From Arthrobacter sp. Y81 (lineage in GTDB: Bacteria > Actinomycetota > Actinomycetes > Actinomycetales > Micrococcaceae), in the NCBI RefSeq assembly GCF_002929335.1, contig NZ_PJIL01000003.1:186001-250000 (forward strand): a stretch of 64,000 nucleotides of DNA, written 5' to 3'. A program made the translations under genes and the position numbers. The notes beneath the pieces are model-generated. The model was not told the origin of the DNA. It searched no databases and saw nothing but the letters and a program-made list of their open reading frames with translations. Below, piece by piece: positions 19,382 through 27,483 of the stretch (its first letter is position 1; each line of letters opens with the position of its first letter).

Positions 19382-19837
19382 ATGAACACGTGGGAACCGG
19401 GAGCGGCGGGCGTGCTTCAGCTCCCTTCCGGGCGCCTCATCCGCGGGCGCGGACTGCGTCGGGCGCCCCCGCCGGGTCCCGACCCCGATTTTGCGGTCTA
19501 CCTACTCGGCAGGGCTCCTGCCTCGGTTGAGTGGGAGCAGCGATGGGTCCGCTGGCCGGACTTCTGGTTGCCCACCAACGAGGACGAGGCCATGGATGCC
19601 CTGAGGGAAGCATGGCTGCGGGCTGAATACCAGCGCGTCGAAATCGCCTGCTGGGGCGGCCGCGGAAGGACCGGCACAGCCCTTGCATGCATCGCTGTTC
19701 TGGACGGAGTTCCTGCACGACAGGCGGTGTCCTTCATCCGGGAGCACTACCACCCGCGCGCGGTCGAGACGCCGTGGCAGCGGCGGTACGTCACACGCCG
19801 GCACTGGGAAGGCGCTGGGGAAGGCCGTGGAGGCTAG
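19382..19837 (+). CDS. Protein-tyrosine-phosphatase-like protein
   Basis: 151 residues. The C-x5-R phosphate-binding loop is seen as IACWGGRGRTGTA with Cys90 as nucleophile and Arg96. Asp60 in WPDFWLPT matches the general-acid WPD loop, so it should be catalytically competent. It is compact, with no signal or membrane segment, so cytosolic; the substrate (phosphotyrosine protein or another phosphate ester) is unknown. ATG 19382 (MNTWEPGAAG) is preferred to an upstream start. The last four bases overlap the end of the convergent SRPBCC gene. Confidence 0.78.
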   Translation: MNTWEPGAAGVLQLPSGRLIRGRGLRRAPPPGPDPDFAVYLLGRAPASVEWEQRWVRWPDFWLPTNEDEAMDALREAWLRAEYQRVEIACWGGRGRTGTALACIAVLDGVPARQAVSFIREHYHPRAVETPWQRRYVTRRHWEGAGEGRGG

Positions 19838-20289
19838 CGGCGTGCCTCGGTGATTTCCTTGAGTTTGGCGAGGGCAACCGGCCAGGCTTCATCAAACATG
19901 GCAGCAAAATCGTCCTCGCTGTCGAGTGCAACCTCCACGGTTGTCACCCCTGAGTCCTCGCTGAATGAGTAATTCTCGTGTGTCCCGATGAACGCTTCCG
20001 CTTCATCGCTGGTTGTGTCATCCGCTCCGTTGACTATCTGGCCCACATAGCGGAGCGAAATGAACTCCCCGGGTGTGTTCTCCTCGACGACGGCGATCAT
20101 GCCGCCGAGCGAACCCTCGTCATCGGGGCCGAGGAACCGGATCTCGCTGCCCTTGGTCCAGTCGCCCTCGAAATAGGAACCCTGGTGGAAGGCACTCGTC
20201 CACTGTCGGTAGGTGGAGTCGGACAGCATGGTTGTCCACACGTCGCCGACCGGAGCGTTGATCTTCGCTGAGTACCGTAGCTTTTTCAT
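19834..20289 (-). CDS. SRPBCC (START/AHSA1-like) domain protein
   Basis: 151-residue single-domain protein of the helix-grip fold: KLRYSAKINAPVGDVWTTM is the typical first strand and helix, with WTKGSEIRFLGP and the C-terminal helix AWPVALAKLKEITEARR. These proteins bind hydrophobic ligands or act as activators; no ligand can be assigned. Divergent from the hydrolase gene at 20367. Confidence 0.75.
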   Translation of the reverse strand: MKKLRYSAKINAPVGDVWTTMLSDSTYRQWTSAFHQGSYFEGDWTKGSEIRFLGPDDEGSLGGMIAVVEENTPGEFISLRYVGQIVNGADDTTSDEAEAFIGTHENYSFSEDSGVTTVEVALDSEDDFAAMFDEAWPVALAKLKEITEARR

Positions 20290-20366
20290 GCCCGATCTTA
20301 CTGCCGGGTACCGGGCCCGGGACAGGCTTGCGCGTCAGGGAGAGGCCTCCGGAGTAGGGTACCTCC

Positions 20367-21068
20367 ATGGACATCATTCTGGTTCCCGGATTCTGGCTGG
20401 ACGCCTCGTCATGGTCCGACGTCACACCGCCGCTGATCGCCGCGGGGCATCGCGCCGTTCCGCTCACGCTGCCCGGTCTTGAAGCCCCGGATGCGCCGCG
20501 GGCCGGAATCGGCCTGCGTGACCACATCAATGCCGTCGTCGCGGCCGTCGACAGCGCCGACCAGCCGGTGGTCCTTGTCGGGCATTCCGGCGGCGGTGCC
20601 ATCATCCATGGTGCTGTTGATGCCCGGCCGGACCGCGTTGCGCGCGCCATCTACGTGGATAGTGGCCCGCTGGGCGAGGGCGGGGTGATCAACGACGAAC
20701 TTCCCGCGGAGGGCGACGACGTGCCGCTTCCGCCGTGGGAAGGCTTCGAAGACGCCGATCTCACCGACCTGGATGACGGGTTGCGTGCCATGTTCAGGGC
20801 CCGGGCGGTCCCGCAGCCGAAGGCCGTGGCTTACGACCCCCAGCACCTTCACGACGAGCGCCGCTACGGCGTTCCGGCCACCGTGATCGCCTGCGAGTTT
20901 CCCTCTGCCGTGCTGAAGGAATGGATCGAAGCGGGGCATCCGTATGTTGCGGAGCTCGCGCGGATCCGCGATGTCGAATACGTGGACCTGCCCACAGGAC
21001 ACTGGCCCCAGTTCACCAGGCCGGCCGACCTCGGCGCGGCGATCCTCGCCGCCGTCGACCGTCAGTAG
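20367..21068 (+). CDS. Alpha/beta hydrolase
   Basis: 233 residues. Begins IILVPGFWLDASSW, which supplies the oxyanion-hole loop. The nucleophile elbow is VGHSGGGAII and the catalytic His is in LPTGHWPQFTRP. No signal peptide. Proteins of this size and pattern include esterases of unknown substrate. ATG 20367. The stop codon lies inside a 17-bp tandem repeat. Confidence 0.82.
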   Translation: MDIILVPGFWLDASSWSDVTPPLIAAGHRAVPLTLPGLEAPDAPRAGIGLRDHINAVVAAVDSADQPVVLVGHSGGGAIIHGAVDARPDRVARAIYVDSGPLGEGGVINDELPAEGDDVPLPPWEGFEDADLTDLDDGLRAMFRARAVPQPKAVAYDPQHLHDERRYGVPATVIACEFPSAVLKEWIEAGHPYVAELARIRDVEYVDLPTGHWPQFTRPADLGAAILAAVDRQ

Positions 21069-21099
21069 CCGTCGACCGCCAGTAGGGGTCGACCGTCAG
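21054..21099 (+). repeat. 17-bp tandem repeat across a stop codon
   Basis: GTCGACCGTCAGTAGCC at 21054-21070 is followed by a near-copy (21071-21087, three mismatches) and a truncated third copy (21088-21099). The first copy contains the TAG stop of the hydrolase gene, so repeat slippage would not extend the protein while that copy stays intact. Confidence 0.8.
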
Positions 21100-21109
21100 A
21101 AAAGTGGTG

Positions 21110-21469
21110 CTATGCGAGAGGCGTGAGGACGGCGATCTGGTAGCCGCCCGCCCTTTCGGCGAGCTGATAGCAAAAACGCTCCCGGGGTTCGCCGCCATAG
21201 GTCCAGGTGACGTCTGCCCATACAAATCCCGGGGCTTCAGCCATGATGTCGATTCTCTTCTCCACTGAGTCAATACCCTCATATTGGCCCCACGATGAGG
21301 CGAAGAACGCCTCCGTCTGGCCGGTGTCCGTGACCGGGATGGACTGGCCGGGAAACAGAATGAGCGAGGGAACGGCGTACATTCCCGCGATCGCTTTGGC
21401 GTCACGTGCCAGCAGCGCGGCAGCGTAGCGGTCGAAAAAACGGTCAACGTTGTCCGTAGCTTCTGTCAT
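21110..21469 (-). CDS. SnoaL/NTF2-like (DUF4440-type) protein
   Basis: 119 residues, NTF2-like cone fold: VDRFFDRYAAALLARDAKAIAGMY at the N-terminus, then FVWADVTWTYGGEPRERFCYQL. Such proteins are small-molecule enzymes or binding proteins; the activity is unknown. It stands alone, convergent to the hydrolase gene. Confidence 0.7.
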   Translation of the reverse strand: MTEATDNVDRFFDRYAAALLARDAKAIAGMYAVPSLILFPGQSIPVTDTGQTEAFFASSWGQYEGIDSVEKRIDIMAEAPGFVWADVTWTYGGEPRERFCYQLAERAGGYQIAVLTPLA

Positions 21470-21558
21470 GCCAGAAGTATATTAGGCCCGGAAGCGGGAC
21501 CTCCCTGGGGGACGGCTCCGCGCACTCAGAACGGCATCGATCAACCGCGATTTGGCCT

Positions 21559-22848
21559 TCAACCTCGTCCCTGCCCGCCGGAAATGATCAGTTCCCGGGC
21601 GCCCGCCTCGGCCGCGCCCATGGATTCCACCACCGTCCTGGTCCGCAACCGCGTGGCTGCATCGGCTTCCGGCCCGGCGCACGGCCCCTGCGGCGCGTCG
21701 GCCGCCACCGAACACCAGCGGTACGGATCGCGGACGATCACTGACGGCACCCACGCCAGGTCCGAGGCCGCCCATTTTCCGGCCGCGTCCTGGCTGAACT
21801 GCGCCCGCACCAGCAGTCCTTCGTTGTTCACCACATACCAGGGGGACAGCTCCGTGACCCCGTTGCCGAGCCCATACACAATCCACGTCCCTTTGTAGTT
21901 CTCGATGGGAAGCACGGAATGGGTGTGGTGGCCGTAGACCATGGTGAACTCGCCGCTGTCCACCAGGGCGTGGGCCGTATCCTGCTGCTGGGCATTCGGA
22001 GTGCTGGCATATTCGTCCCCGGCGTGCATCACGCCGAGCACAATGTCCGCGCCGAGCGCCCTCGCCTTCTTCGCCTTGGCAATCATGGCCGGCGCATCCA
22101 GCATGTCCACTTGCCAGGCGTACTCGGGGTATTGCCCGTTCAGGCCATAGGCGGCCTCGATCACGGCAATTCTCGCGGCGTCGGTCTGCAGGATCAGGAT
22201 GCCCTGGGAGTCCGCCTCGGTCCGGTAGGATCCGGTGTGCTTCAAGCCCGCGGCGTCCAGGGCGTCGAGCGTCCGGACCAGGCCGTCAGTTCCGCGGTCG
22301 ATGGTGTGGTTGCTGGCCGTGGTGCAGGCCTGATAGCCAACATTCCTGGACGCCGCGATGATCTGCGGCGGGACATTGAACGACGGGTAGGCCGAGAAGG
22401 GGCCGTCCGGGCCGGCGACCGGCGTCTCCTGGTGGCAGATGGCCAGGTCGCTCTGGTCGATGTACGCCCGCTGGCCCTCAAGCAGCGGGGCGAAGTCCAA
22501 CCCCGGCTTTCCGAGGGCGGCCGCGTCGGCGCGGGCCTGGTCCCACAACTGGGCATGCACCAGCATGTCCCCGGTCACCAGTACAGAGGTGCACCGGACA
22601 GCGGCGCAGGCTGGGCCCTTGCCCGGCGTCGGTTCCGGCGAGGGGGCCGGCACCTGGGTGGCGGCGGACGACGGCGGCGCGGATGCCGCCGTCGTCGTTG
22701 CGCCGGTTGCCCGTACACCGCTGCCCTGTTCAGCCAGTACGCCGCACGACGACAGCGTGACCATCACGCAGGCCGCGGCGAGTGCCGCGAAACGCTGTGT
22801 GGCGGGCGGTTTTTGTTGTCGTAGGTGTTGGTCCCCCATGTCCGCCAT
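21559..22848 (-). CDS. CapA-like metallophosphatase-fold lipoprotein
   Basis: 429 residues. The signal segment ends in a lipobox (TLSSC), followed by a Ser/Pro/Ala linker and the CapA/PgsA-AA domain (PGA_cap). Metal-site features visible are LVTGDMLVH, CTTASNHTIDRG, GVMHAGDEY and VYGHHTHSVLPIE. The family is tied to poly-gamma-glutamate capsule work, but no capB/capC partner is present, so the role here is open. ATG 22848 is used; ATG 22839 is equally possible. Divergent from the M3 peptidase gene with 73 bases between. Confidence 0.82.
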   Translation of the reverse strand: MADMGDQHLRQQKPPATQRFAALAAACVMVTLSSCGVLAEQGSGVRATGATTTAASAPPSSAATQVPAPSPEPTPGKGPACAAVRCTSVLVTGDMLVHAQLWDQARADAAALGKPGLDFAPLLEGQRAYIDQSDLAICHQETPVAGPDGPFSAYPSFNVPPQIIAASRNVGYQACTTASNHTIDRGTDGLVRTLDALDAAGLKHTGSYRTEADSQGILILQTDAARIAVIEAAYGLNGQYPEYAWQVDMLDAPAMIAKAKKARALGADIVLGVMHAGDEYASTPNAQQQDTAHALVDSGEFTMVYGHHTHSVLPIENYKGTWIVYGLGNGVTELSPWYVVNNEGLLVRAQFSQDAAGKWAASDLAWVPSVIVRDPYRWCSVAADAPQGPCAGPEADAATRLRTRTVVESMGAAEAGARELIISGGQGRG

Positions 22849-22921
22849 CCTACGACTGCCGATCTCCGAATCCCGCGAAATCACCATTGAGAACCGCCCG
22901 GTTACATGAAAGGGTTGCTTC

Positions 22922-24934
22922 ATGACCAACCCCCTCCTGACTCCCAGCCCCTTGCCGTACGGGCTCCCCCCGTTTGCAGACATTGACGAGGCCCACTACG
23001 CCGAGGCAGTCCGCTCCGGGCTGGCGGAGCACCTTGCTGAAATCCAGGCAATCGTGGACAACGCCGAACCCGCCGGCTTCGAAAACACAGTTCTGGCCAT
23101 GGAACGCGCCGGGCAGCTCCTCCAGCGCGCCGCCGCGTCGTTTTTCACCCTGGTGTCCGCCGATGCCTCGGATGGCATCCGCGCCCTCGAGACGGAGCTG
23201 TCCCCGCAGTTCTCCGCCCACCAGGATGCCATCTACATGAACCGCCGGCTGTTCGACCGGTTCGCCGCCGTGGATACCGCCGGCCTCGACGATGAATCTG
23301 CCAGGCTCGTGGAGGAGTACCTCAAAGAGTTCCGCCAGTCCGGCATCCAGCTGGACGACGCCGGACAGGAACGGCTCAGGGCAGTCAACGCGGAGTTGTC
23401 CGGGCTGGGCACGGAATTCGGCCAGCGCACCAAGGAGGCCATGAAGACCAATGCCCTGCTTCTCGACGACGCCGCAGAGCTGTCCGGCCTGCCCGCTGAC
23501 GACGCCACCAGCGCCGCCGAGGCAGCGCGGGCCGCGGGCCACGACGGGAATTACCTGCTCACGCTGATCCAGCCCAGCAACCAGCCGGCCATGGTCTCGC
23601 TGGACAACCGCGACGTCCGGCGCCGCCTCTACCAGGCATCCGTCAGCCGCGGGAGCAGCGGCGGCAGCCTCGATGTCCTGGACCTGGTGAAGTCGATGGT
23701 CGCGCTGCGGGCGGAAAAGGCCCGGCTCCTGGGCTTCGCCAACTATGCCGAACTGACGGTGGACCGCCAGACGGCACCCGATTTCGGGGCTGTGCAGACC
23801 ATGATGAACCGGCTGGCGCCTGCCGCTGTCCGGAATGCCGACGCCGAGGCCGCCGCCCTAGCCGAAGTGGCCGGCCACCCCCTTGAGGCATGGGACTGGG
23901 CCTACTATTCCGCGAAAGTGCGGCGGGAGCGGTACAGCGTGGACGAGCAGGCGCTGCGGCCCTACTTCGAACTGGACCGGGTGTTGCGCGACGGCGTCTT
24001 CTTCGCCGCAACGGCCCTTTACGGTGTGACCTTCCACGAACGGCCCGAGCTCGTGGGCTACCACCCCGATGTCCGGGTCTGGGAGGTCCGCAACGAAGAC
24101 GGTTCCGGACTGGGCCTGTTCCTGGGCGATTACTACGCCCGGGAGTCCAAGCGCGGCGGGGCCTGGATGAACTCGCTGGTGGACCAGTCCGCGCTGCTGG
24201 GGACGCGGCCTGTGGTCATCAACAACCTCAACATCTCCAAGCCGCCGGCCGGCGAGCCCACGCTCCTGACGCTGGACGAGCTCCGGACGGCGTTCCACGA
24301 GTTCGGGCATGCCCTCCACGGCCTGTTTTCGAACGTGGCCTTCCCGCGGTTCTCCGGCACGGCCGTCCCGCGGGACTTCGTGGAGTACCCCTCCCAGGTC
24401 AACGAAATGTGGATCATGTGGCCCGAGGTACTGGCCAACTACGCCCGCCACCATGCCACCGGCGAGCCCCTGCCCCAGGACATCGTGGACAGGCTCAACG
24501 AATCCCAGCTGTGGGGCGAAGGCTTCGGCACCACGGAGTACCTGGGGGCCGCGCTCCTCGACCTTGCCTGGCACGTCCTGGACGGATCCGGTATCCCGGA
24601 GGACGTCCTGGAGTTCGAAGCCAAGGCCCTTGCGGCGGCCGGCGTGGCCCACAATCTGATTCCACCGCGATACCGTACTGGCTACTTCCAGCACATCTTC
24701 GCGGGTGACGGCTACGCCGCGGGCTACTACTCCTATATCTGGAGCGAAGTGCTGGATGCGGACACCGTCGAGTGGTTCAAGGAAAACGGCGGACTCAGCC
24801 GGGCCAACGGCGACTTCTTCCGGAGCGAACTGCTCTCCCGCGGCAACAGCCGCGAACCTTTGGAATCGTTCCGCGCCTTCCGGGGCCGCGACGCGCAGCT
24901 GGAGCCGCTGCTGAAGCGCCGCGGCCTGGAGTAA
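22922..24934 (+). CDS. M3-family zinc metallopeptidase (Dcp-like)
   Basis: 670-residue cytosolic oligopeptidase of the peptidyl-dipeptidase/thimet type. The zinc site is intact: FHEFGHALHGLFS gives the two His and the Glu, with a further Glu in the downstream helix (EYPSQVNEMWIMWPEV). The typical C-terminal segment AGDGYAAGYYSYIWSEVLDAD is present. Full family length. It probably clears peptides in the cytoplasm. A large palindrome follows the gene. Confidence 0.92.
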   Translation: MTNPLLTPSPLPYGLPPFADIDEAHYAEAVRSGLAEHLAEIQAIVDNAEPAGFENTVLAMERAGQLLQRAAASFFTLVSADASDGIRALETELSPQFSAHQDAIYMNRRLFDRFAAVDTAGLDDESARLVEEYLKEFRQSGIQLDDAGQERLRAVNAELSGLGTEFGQRTKEAMKTNALLLDDAAELSGLPADDATSAAEAARAAGHDGNYLLTLIQPSNQPAMVSLDNRDVRRRLYQASVSRGSSGGSLDVLDLVKSMVALRAEKARLLGFANYAELTVDRQTAPDFGAVQTMMNRLAPAAVRNADAEAAALAEVAGHPLEAWDWAYYSAKVRRERYSVDEQALRPYFELDRVLRDGVFFAATALYGVTFHERPELVGYHPDVRVWEVRNEDGSGLGLFLGDYYARESKRGGAWMNSLVDQSALLGTRPVVINNLNISKPPAGEPTLLTLDELRTAFHEFGHALHGLFSNVAFPRFSGTAVPRDFVEYPSQVNEMWIMWPEVLANYARHHATGEPLPQDIVDRLNESQLWGEGFGTTEYLGAALLDLAWHVLDGSGIPEDVLEFEAKALAAAGVAHNLIPPRYRTGYFQHIFAGDGYAAGYYSYIWSEVLDADTVEWFKENGGLSRANGDFFRSELLSRGNSREPLESFRAFRGRDAQLEPLLKRRGLE

Positions 24935-24945
24935 CCCCCGCCCTT

Positions 24946-25011
24946 CCCAACTGACTCGCAGTTAACGTCGTGAAAAGCGAGTTTCGCGACGTTAACTGCG
25001 AGTCAGTTGGG
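24946..25011. repeat. 66-base near-perfect palindrome
   Basis: Arms 24946-24970 and 24987-25011 match over 25 bp without mismatch; the stem continues inward with one G-T pair and four more base pairs to a 6-base loop (AGCGAG). The arms contain GTTAAC and lack a T tract. It sits between the convergent M3 peptidase and pdxS genes. I believe similar palindromes are dispersed in Arthrobacter-type genomes (REP-like), but no second copy is visible in this window. Confidence 0.85.
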
Positions 25012-25018
25012 TTAACGG

Positions 25019-25062
25019 ACGACGGCGGCGGGTCACCTTCCAAGGTGACCCGCCGCCGTCGT
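25019..25062 (-). terminator. Hairpin terminator after pdxS
   Basis: A perfect 21-bp arm match (25019-25039 with 25042-25062) around two bases, so the innermost pairs must open to form the loop. It lies 18 bases beyond the pdxS stop codon. Confidence 0.8.
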
Positions 25063-25080
25063 GCTGCTTGAGAGCGCGAA

Positions 25081-26007
25081 TTACCAGCCGCGCTCGGCGA
25101 GGCGGTGCGGCTGCGGGATCTCGTCGACGTTGATGCCCACCATGGCTTCGCCCAGGCCGCGGGAGGCCTTGGCGATCACATCGGGGTCATCGAAGAAGGT
25201 GGTGGCCTTCACGACGGCGGCGGCACGCTGGGCCGGGTTGCCGGACTTGAAGATGCCCGAGCCGACGAACACACCGTCAGCACCAAGCTGCATCATCATC
25301 GCGGCGTCGGCCGGGGTGGCGATGCCGCCTGCGGTAAAGAGCACCACGGGGAGCTTGCCGGCGGCAGCAACTTCCTTGACCAGGTCGTACGGGGCCTGCA
25401 GTTCCTTGGCCGCGACGTAGAGTTCGTCCTCGGGCAGGGCGGCAAGCTTGGCAATCTCGGAACGGATCTGGCGCATGTGGCCGGTCGCGTTGGAGACATC
25501 GCCGGTGCCGGCCTCGCCCTTGGACCGGATCATGGCCGCGCCCTCGTTGATGCGGCGCAGCGCCTCACCGAGGTTGGTGGCGCCACAGACGAAGGGAACC
25601 TTGAAGTTCCACTTGTCGATGTGGTTGACGTAGTCGGCCGGGGTCAGGACCTCGGACTCGTCAATGTAGTCCACGCCGAGGGACTGCAGGACCTGGGCTT
25701 CGACGAAGTGGCCGATACGGGCCTTGGCCATGACCGGCACGGACACGGCTTCGATGATCTTGTCGATCATGTCCGGATCGGACATGCGCGACACGCCGCC
25801 CTGGGCCCGGATATCGGCCGGAACGCGCTCCAGCGCCATCACGGCCACGGCACCGGCGTCTTCGGCGATGCGGGCCTGTTCGACGTTGACGACGTCCATG
25901 ATGACGCCGCCCTTGAGCATCTCTGCCATGCCGCGCTTGACGCGGTTACTGCCCGTGACGCTGTTGGCGGACGAGCCGGCTTCGCTGCTTACATCAGGTG
26001 TAGACAC
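25081..26007 (-). CDS. pdxS: Pyridoxal 5'-phosphate synthase lyase subunit
   Basis: Forms PLP from ribose 5-phosphate, glyceraldehyde 3-phosphate and ammonia from PdxT. 308 residues; a TIM barrel with the highly conserved [16 protein letters not shown], the catalytic-lysine regions [13 protein letters not shown] and [12 protein letters not shown], and [31 protein letters not shown] phosphate loops. The start is GTG 26007 after AGGGG. PdxT lies 11 kb away rather than adjacent. The 232 bases upstream (26008-26239) hold no gene and should contain the promoter. Confidence 0.96.
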   Translation of the reverse strand: MSTPDVSSEAGSSANSVTGSNRVKRGMAEMLKGGVIMDVVNVEQARIAEDAGAVAVMALERVPADIRAQGGVSRMSDPDMIDKIIEAVSVPVMAKARIGHFVEAQVLQSLGVDYIDESEVLTPADYVNHIDKWNFKVPFVCGATNLGEALRRINEGAAMIRSKGEAGTGDVSNATGHMRQIRSEIAKLAALPEDELYVAAKELQAPYDLVKEVAAAGKLPVVLFTAGGIATPADAAMMMQLGADGVFVGSGIFKSGNPAQRAAAVVKATTFFDDPDVIAKASRGLGEAMVGINVDEIPQPHRLAERGW

Positions 26008-26239
26008 AAAAACCCCTATGGGTAGCTAGATGTTACGTAGATCCGGTCTCTCGGTCCCGGCGCAGGCGTCGGCACAGACGGGAAAAGTCACGCCGCGCGC
26101 ACACCGGATTACCGGATCCAATGACCAGGTACTCCTAATACTAGTCCCACGCCGCGACGCTGCTGAATTCGGGTTACCCCGGCAGTCCCGCTCTCTCCAT
26201 GGGCGCTGCCGGACGGCCGCCGGAGCATGGCGGGACCGC

Positions 26240-26878
26240 TCAGGCAGGCTGCTGCGAGGCCGTGCCGTTCGGCTCTTCCAGCGATTGCCGGTACACCGTG
26301 GCGATCCGCTGGACAATTGTGACCAGGCTGGCGGCGGCGAGCAGGATCAGCGTCGCCAGCAGAACCACGCTGGGCAGCCCGATCCCGGTGAAACCCGTCA
26401 CCACCAGCACCGATACCAGCCGTTCGGCGCGCTCGGCGATGCCCACGTTGGCCTGGAACCCGAGGGCCTCGGCCTTGGCCCGCGCGTAGGAAACCACCAT
26501 GCCAAGCACCAGGCACACGACGGCGGCGATGGCTATGGCGCGGTCCGCGCCTCCGGTGAAGTACCAGATGGCAAGGCCCGCAAACAGGGCGCCGTCGGCA
26601 ACCCTGTCCAGGGTGGAGTCCAGGAAGTTGCCCCACCGGCCGCCGCGTTCCTGCAGGCGCGCCATGATGCCGTCCAGGACGTCCGAGAAGATAAAGGCCG
26701 TGATGAAAAGGGTCCCCCACCACAGCTGGCCCATGGGGTAGAACACCAGGGCGCCCACCACCACGCCGGCCGTTCCCACGATGGTGATGGCATCCGGGGA
26801 GACCCCGATTTTCAGGAGCCAGCGGGCAAGCGGGGAGAACAGCGCTGTGAAGAACCCCCGGGCATGCCGGTTAAGCAC
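26240..26878 (-). CDS. pgsA: Phosphatidylinositol phosphate synthase (CDP-alcohol phosphotransferase)
   Basis: Transfers a diacylglycerol phosphate from CDP-DAG to inositol phosphate, the first step to phosphatidylinositol in actinobacteria. 212 residues and about six membrane segments. The family signature D-x2-D-G-x2-A-R-x8-G-x3-D-x3-D is fully present, starting at DVLDGIMARL and ending GNFLDSTLD. The start is GTG 26878 with GAGGA upstream, overlapping the end of the HIT gene by 8 bases. The thrS-HIT-pgsA order supports PIP synthase rather than PGP synthase. The acyltransferase and mannosyltransferase genes that follow it in mycobacteria are absent. Confidence 0.88.
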   Translation of the reverse strand: MLNRHARGFFTALFSPLARWLLKIGVSPDAITIVGTAGVVVGALVFYPMGQLWWGTLFITAFIFSDVLDGIMARLQERGGRWGNFLDSTLDRVADGALFAGLAIWYFTGGADRAIAIAAVVCLVLGMVVSYARAKAEALGFQANVGIAERAERLVSVLVVTGFTGIGLPSVVLLATLILLAAASLVTIVQRIATVYRQSLEEPNGTASQQPA

Positions 26879-27461
26879 GTTCGTCCTCGGGCCAGGCCTC
26901 GGCGACCTGCTGGCGGACCTCGCCGAGCGTCTGGGTGATGGCTTTCGTCTGGGCGATGATGGGGAAGAAGTTTCCGTCCCCGCCCCAGCGCGGAACCACG
27001 TGCTGGTGCAGGTGGCCGGCAATTCCGGCGCCGCCGACAACGCCCTGGTTCATCCCGAGGTTGAAGCCGCCGGGATTGGCCACTTTCCGCAGGACGCGCA
27101 TGGACGTCTGCGTCAGGGCCGCGAACTCCGCCGTTTCCTCCACTGTCAGGTCCGTGTAGTCCGGCACGTGGCGGTACGGGCAGATCAGCAGGTGCCCCGG
27201 GTTGTAGGGAAACAGGTTCAGCACCACATACGCCGTTCGGCCGCGGTACACGATCAGGGAGTCGTCGTCGCTGCGCGCAGGGGCCACGCAGAAAGGGCAG
27301 TCTTCCTCATTCTTGAACTGGTGCTGCCCGCCCTTGATGTAGGCCATGCGGTGCGGAGTCCACAGGCGCTGGAAAGCGTCCGGAACTCCGGCCAGGCCGA
27401 AATCATCGGTCGCCTCGCCGTCGCCCGGATATCCTCCGCCAGCGCCTGTGGTTTCCTGCAC
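26871..27461 (-). CDS. HIT-family nucleotide hydrolase/transferase
   Basis: 196 residues. The histidine triad is HLHQHVVPRW, with upstream conserved NLFPYNPGHLLICPYRHV. The CPFC motif, in an actinobacterial-type N-terminal segment, may bind zinc with nearby His residues. Related proteins are Ap4A-phosphorylase-like or AMP-releasing hydrolases. GTG 27461 with GGAAAGG 8 bases upstream is preferred; TTG 27515 would overlap thrS by 32 bases and has a poor site. Confidence 0.86.
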   Translation of the reverse strand: MQETTGAGGGYPGDGEATDDFGLAGVPDAFQRLWTPHRMAYIKGGQHQFKNEEDCPFCVAPARSDDDSLIVYRGRTAYVVLNLFPYNPGHLLICPYRHVPDYTDLTVEETAEFAALTQTSMRVLRKVANPGGFNLGMNQGVVGGAGIAGHLHQHVVPRWGGDGNFFPIIAQTKAITQTLGEVRQQVAEAWPEDERA

Positions 27462-27483
27462 GTCGTTTGCCTTTCCGCTTCCG

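Noticed and set aside
21559..22848. Poly-gamma-glutamate capsule operon
   Set aside because: Only the CapA-like protein is present; no capB, capC or capD neighbours.
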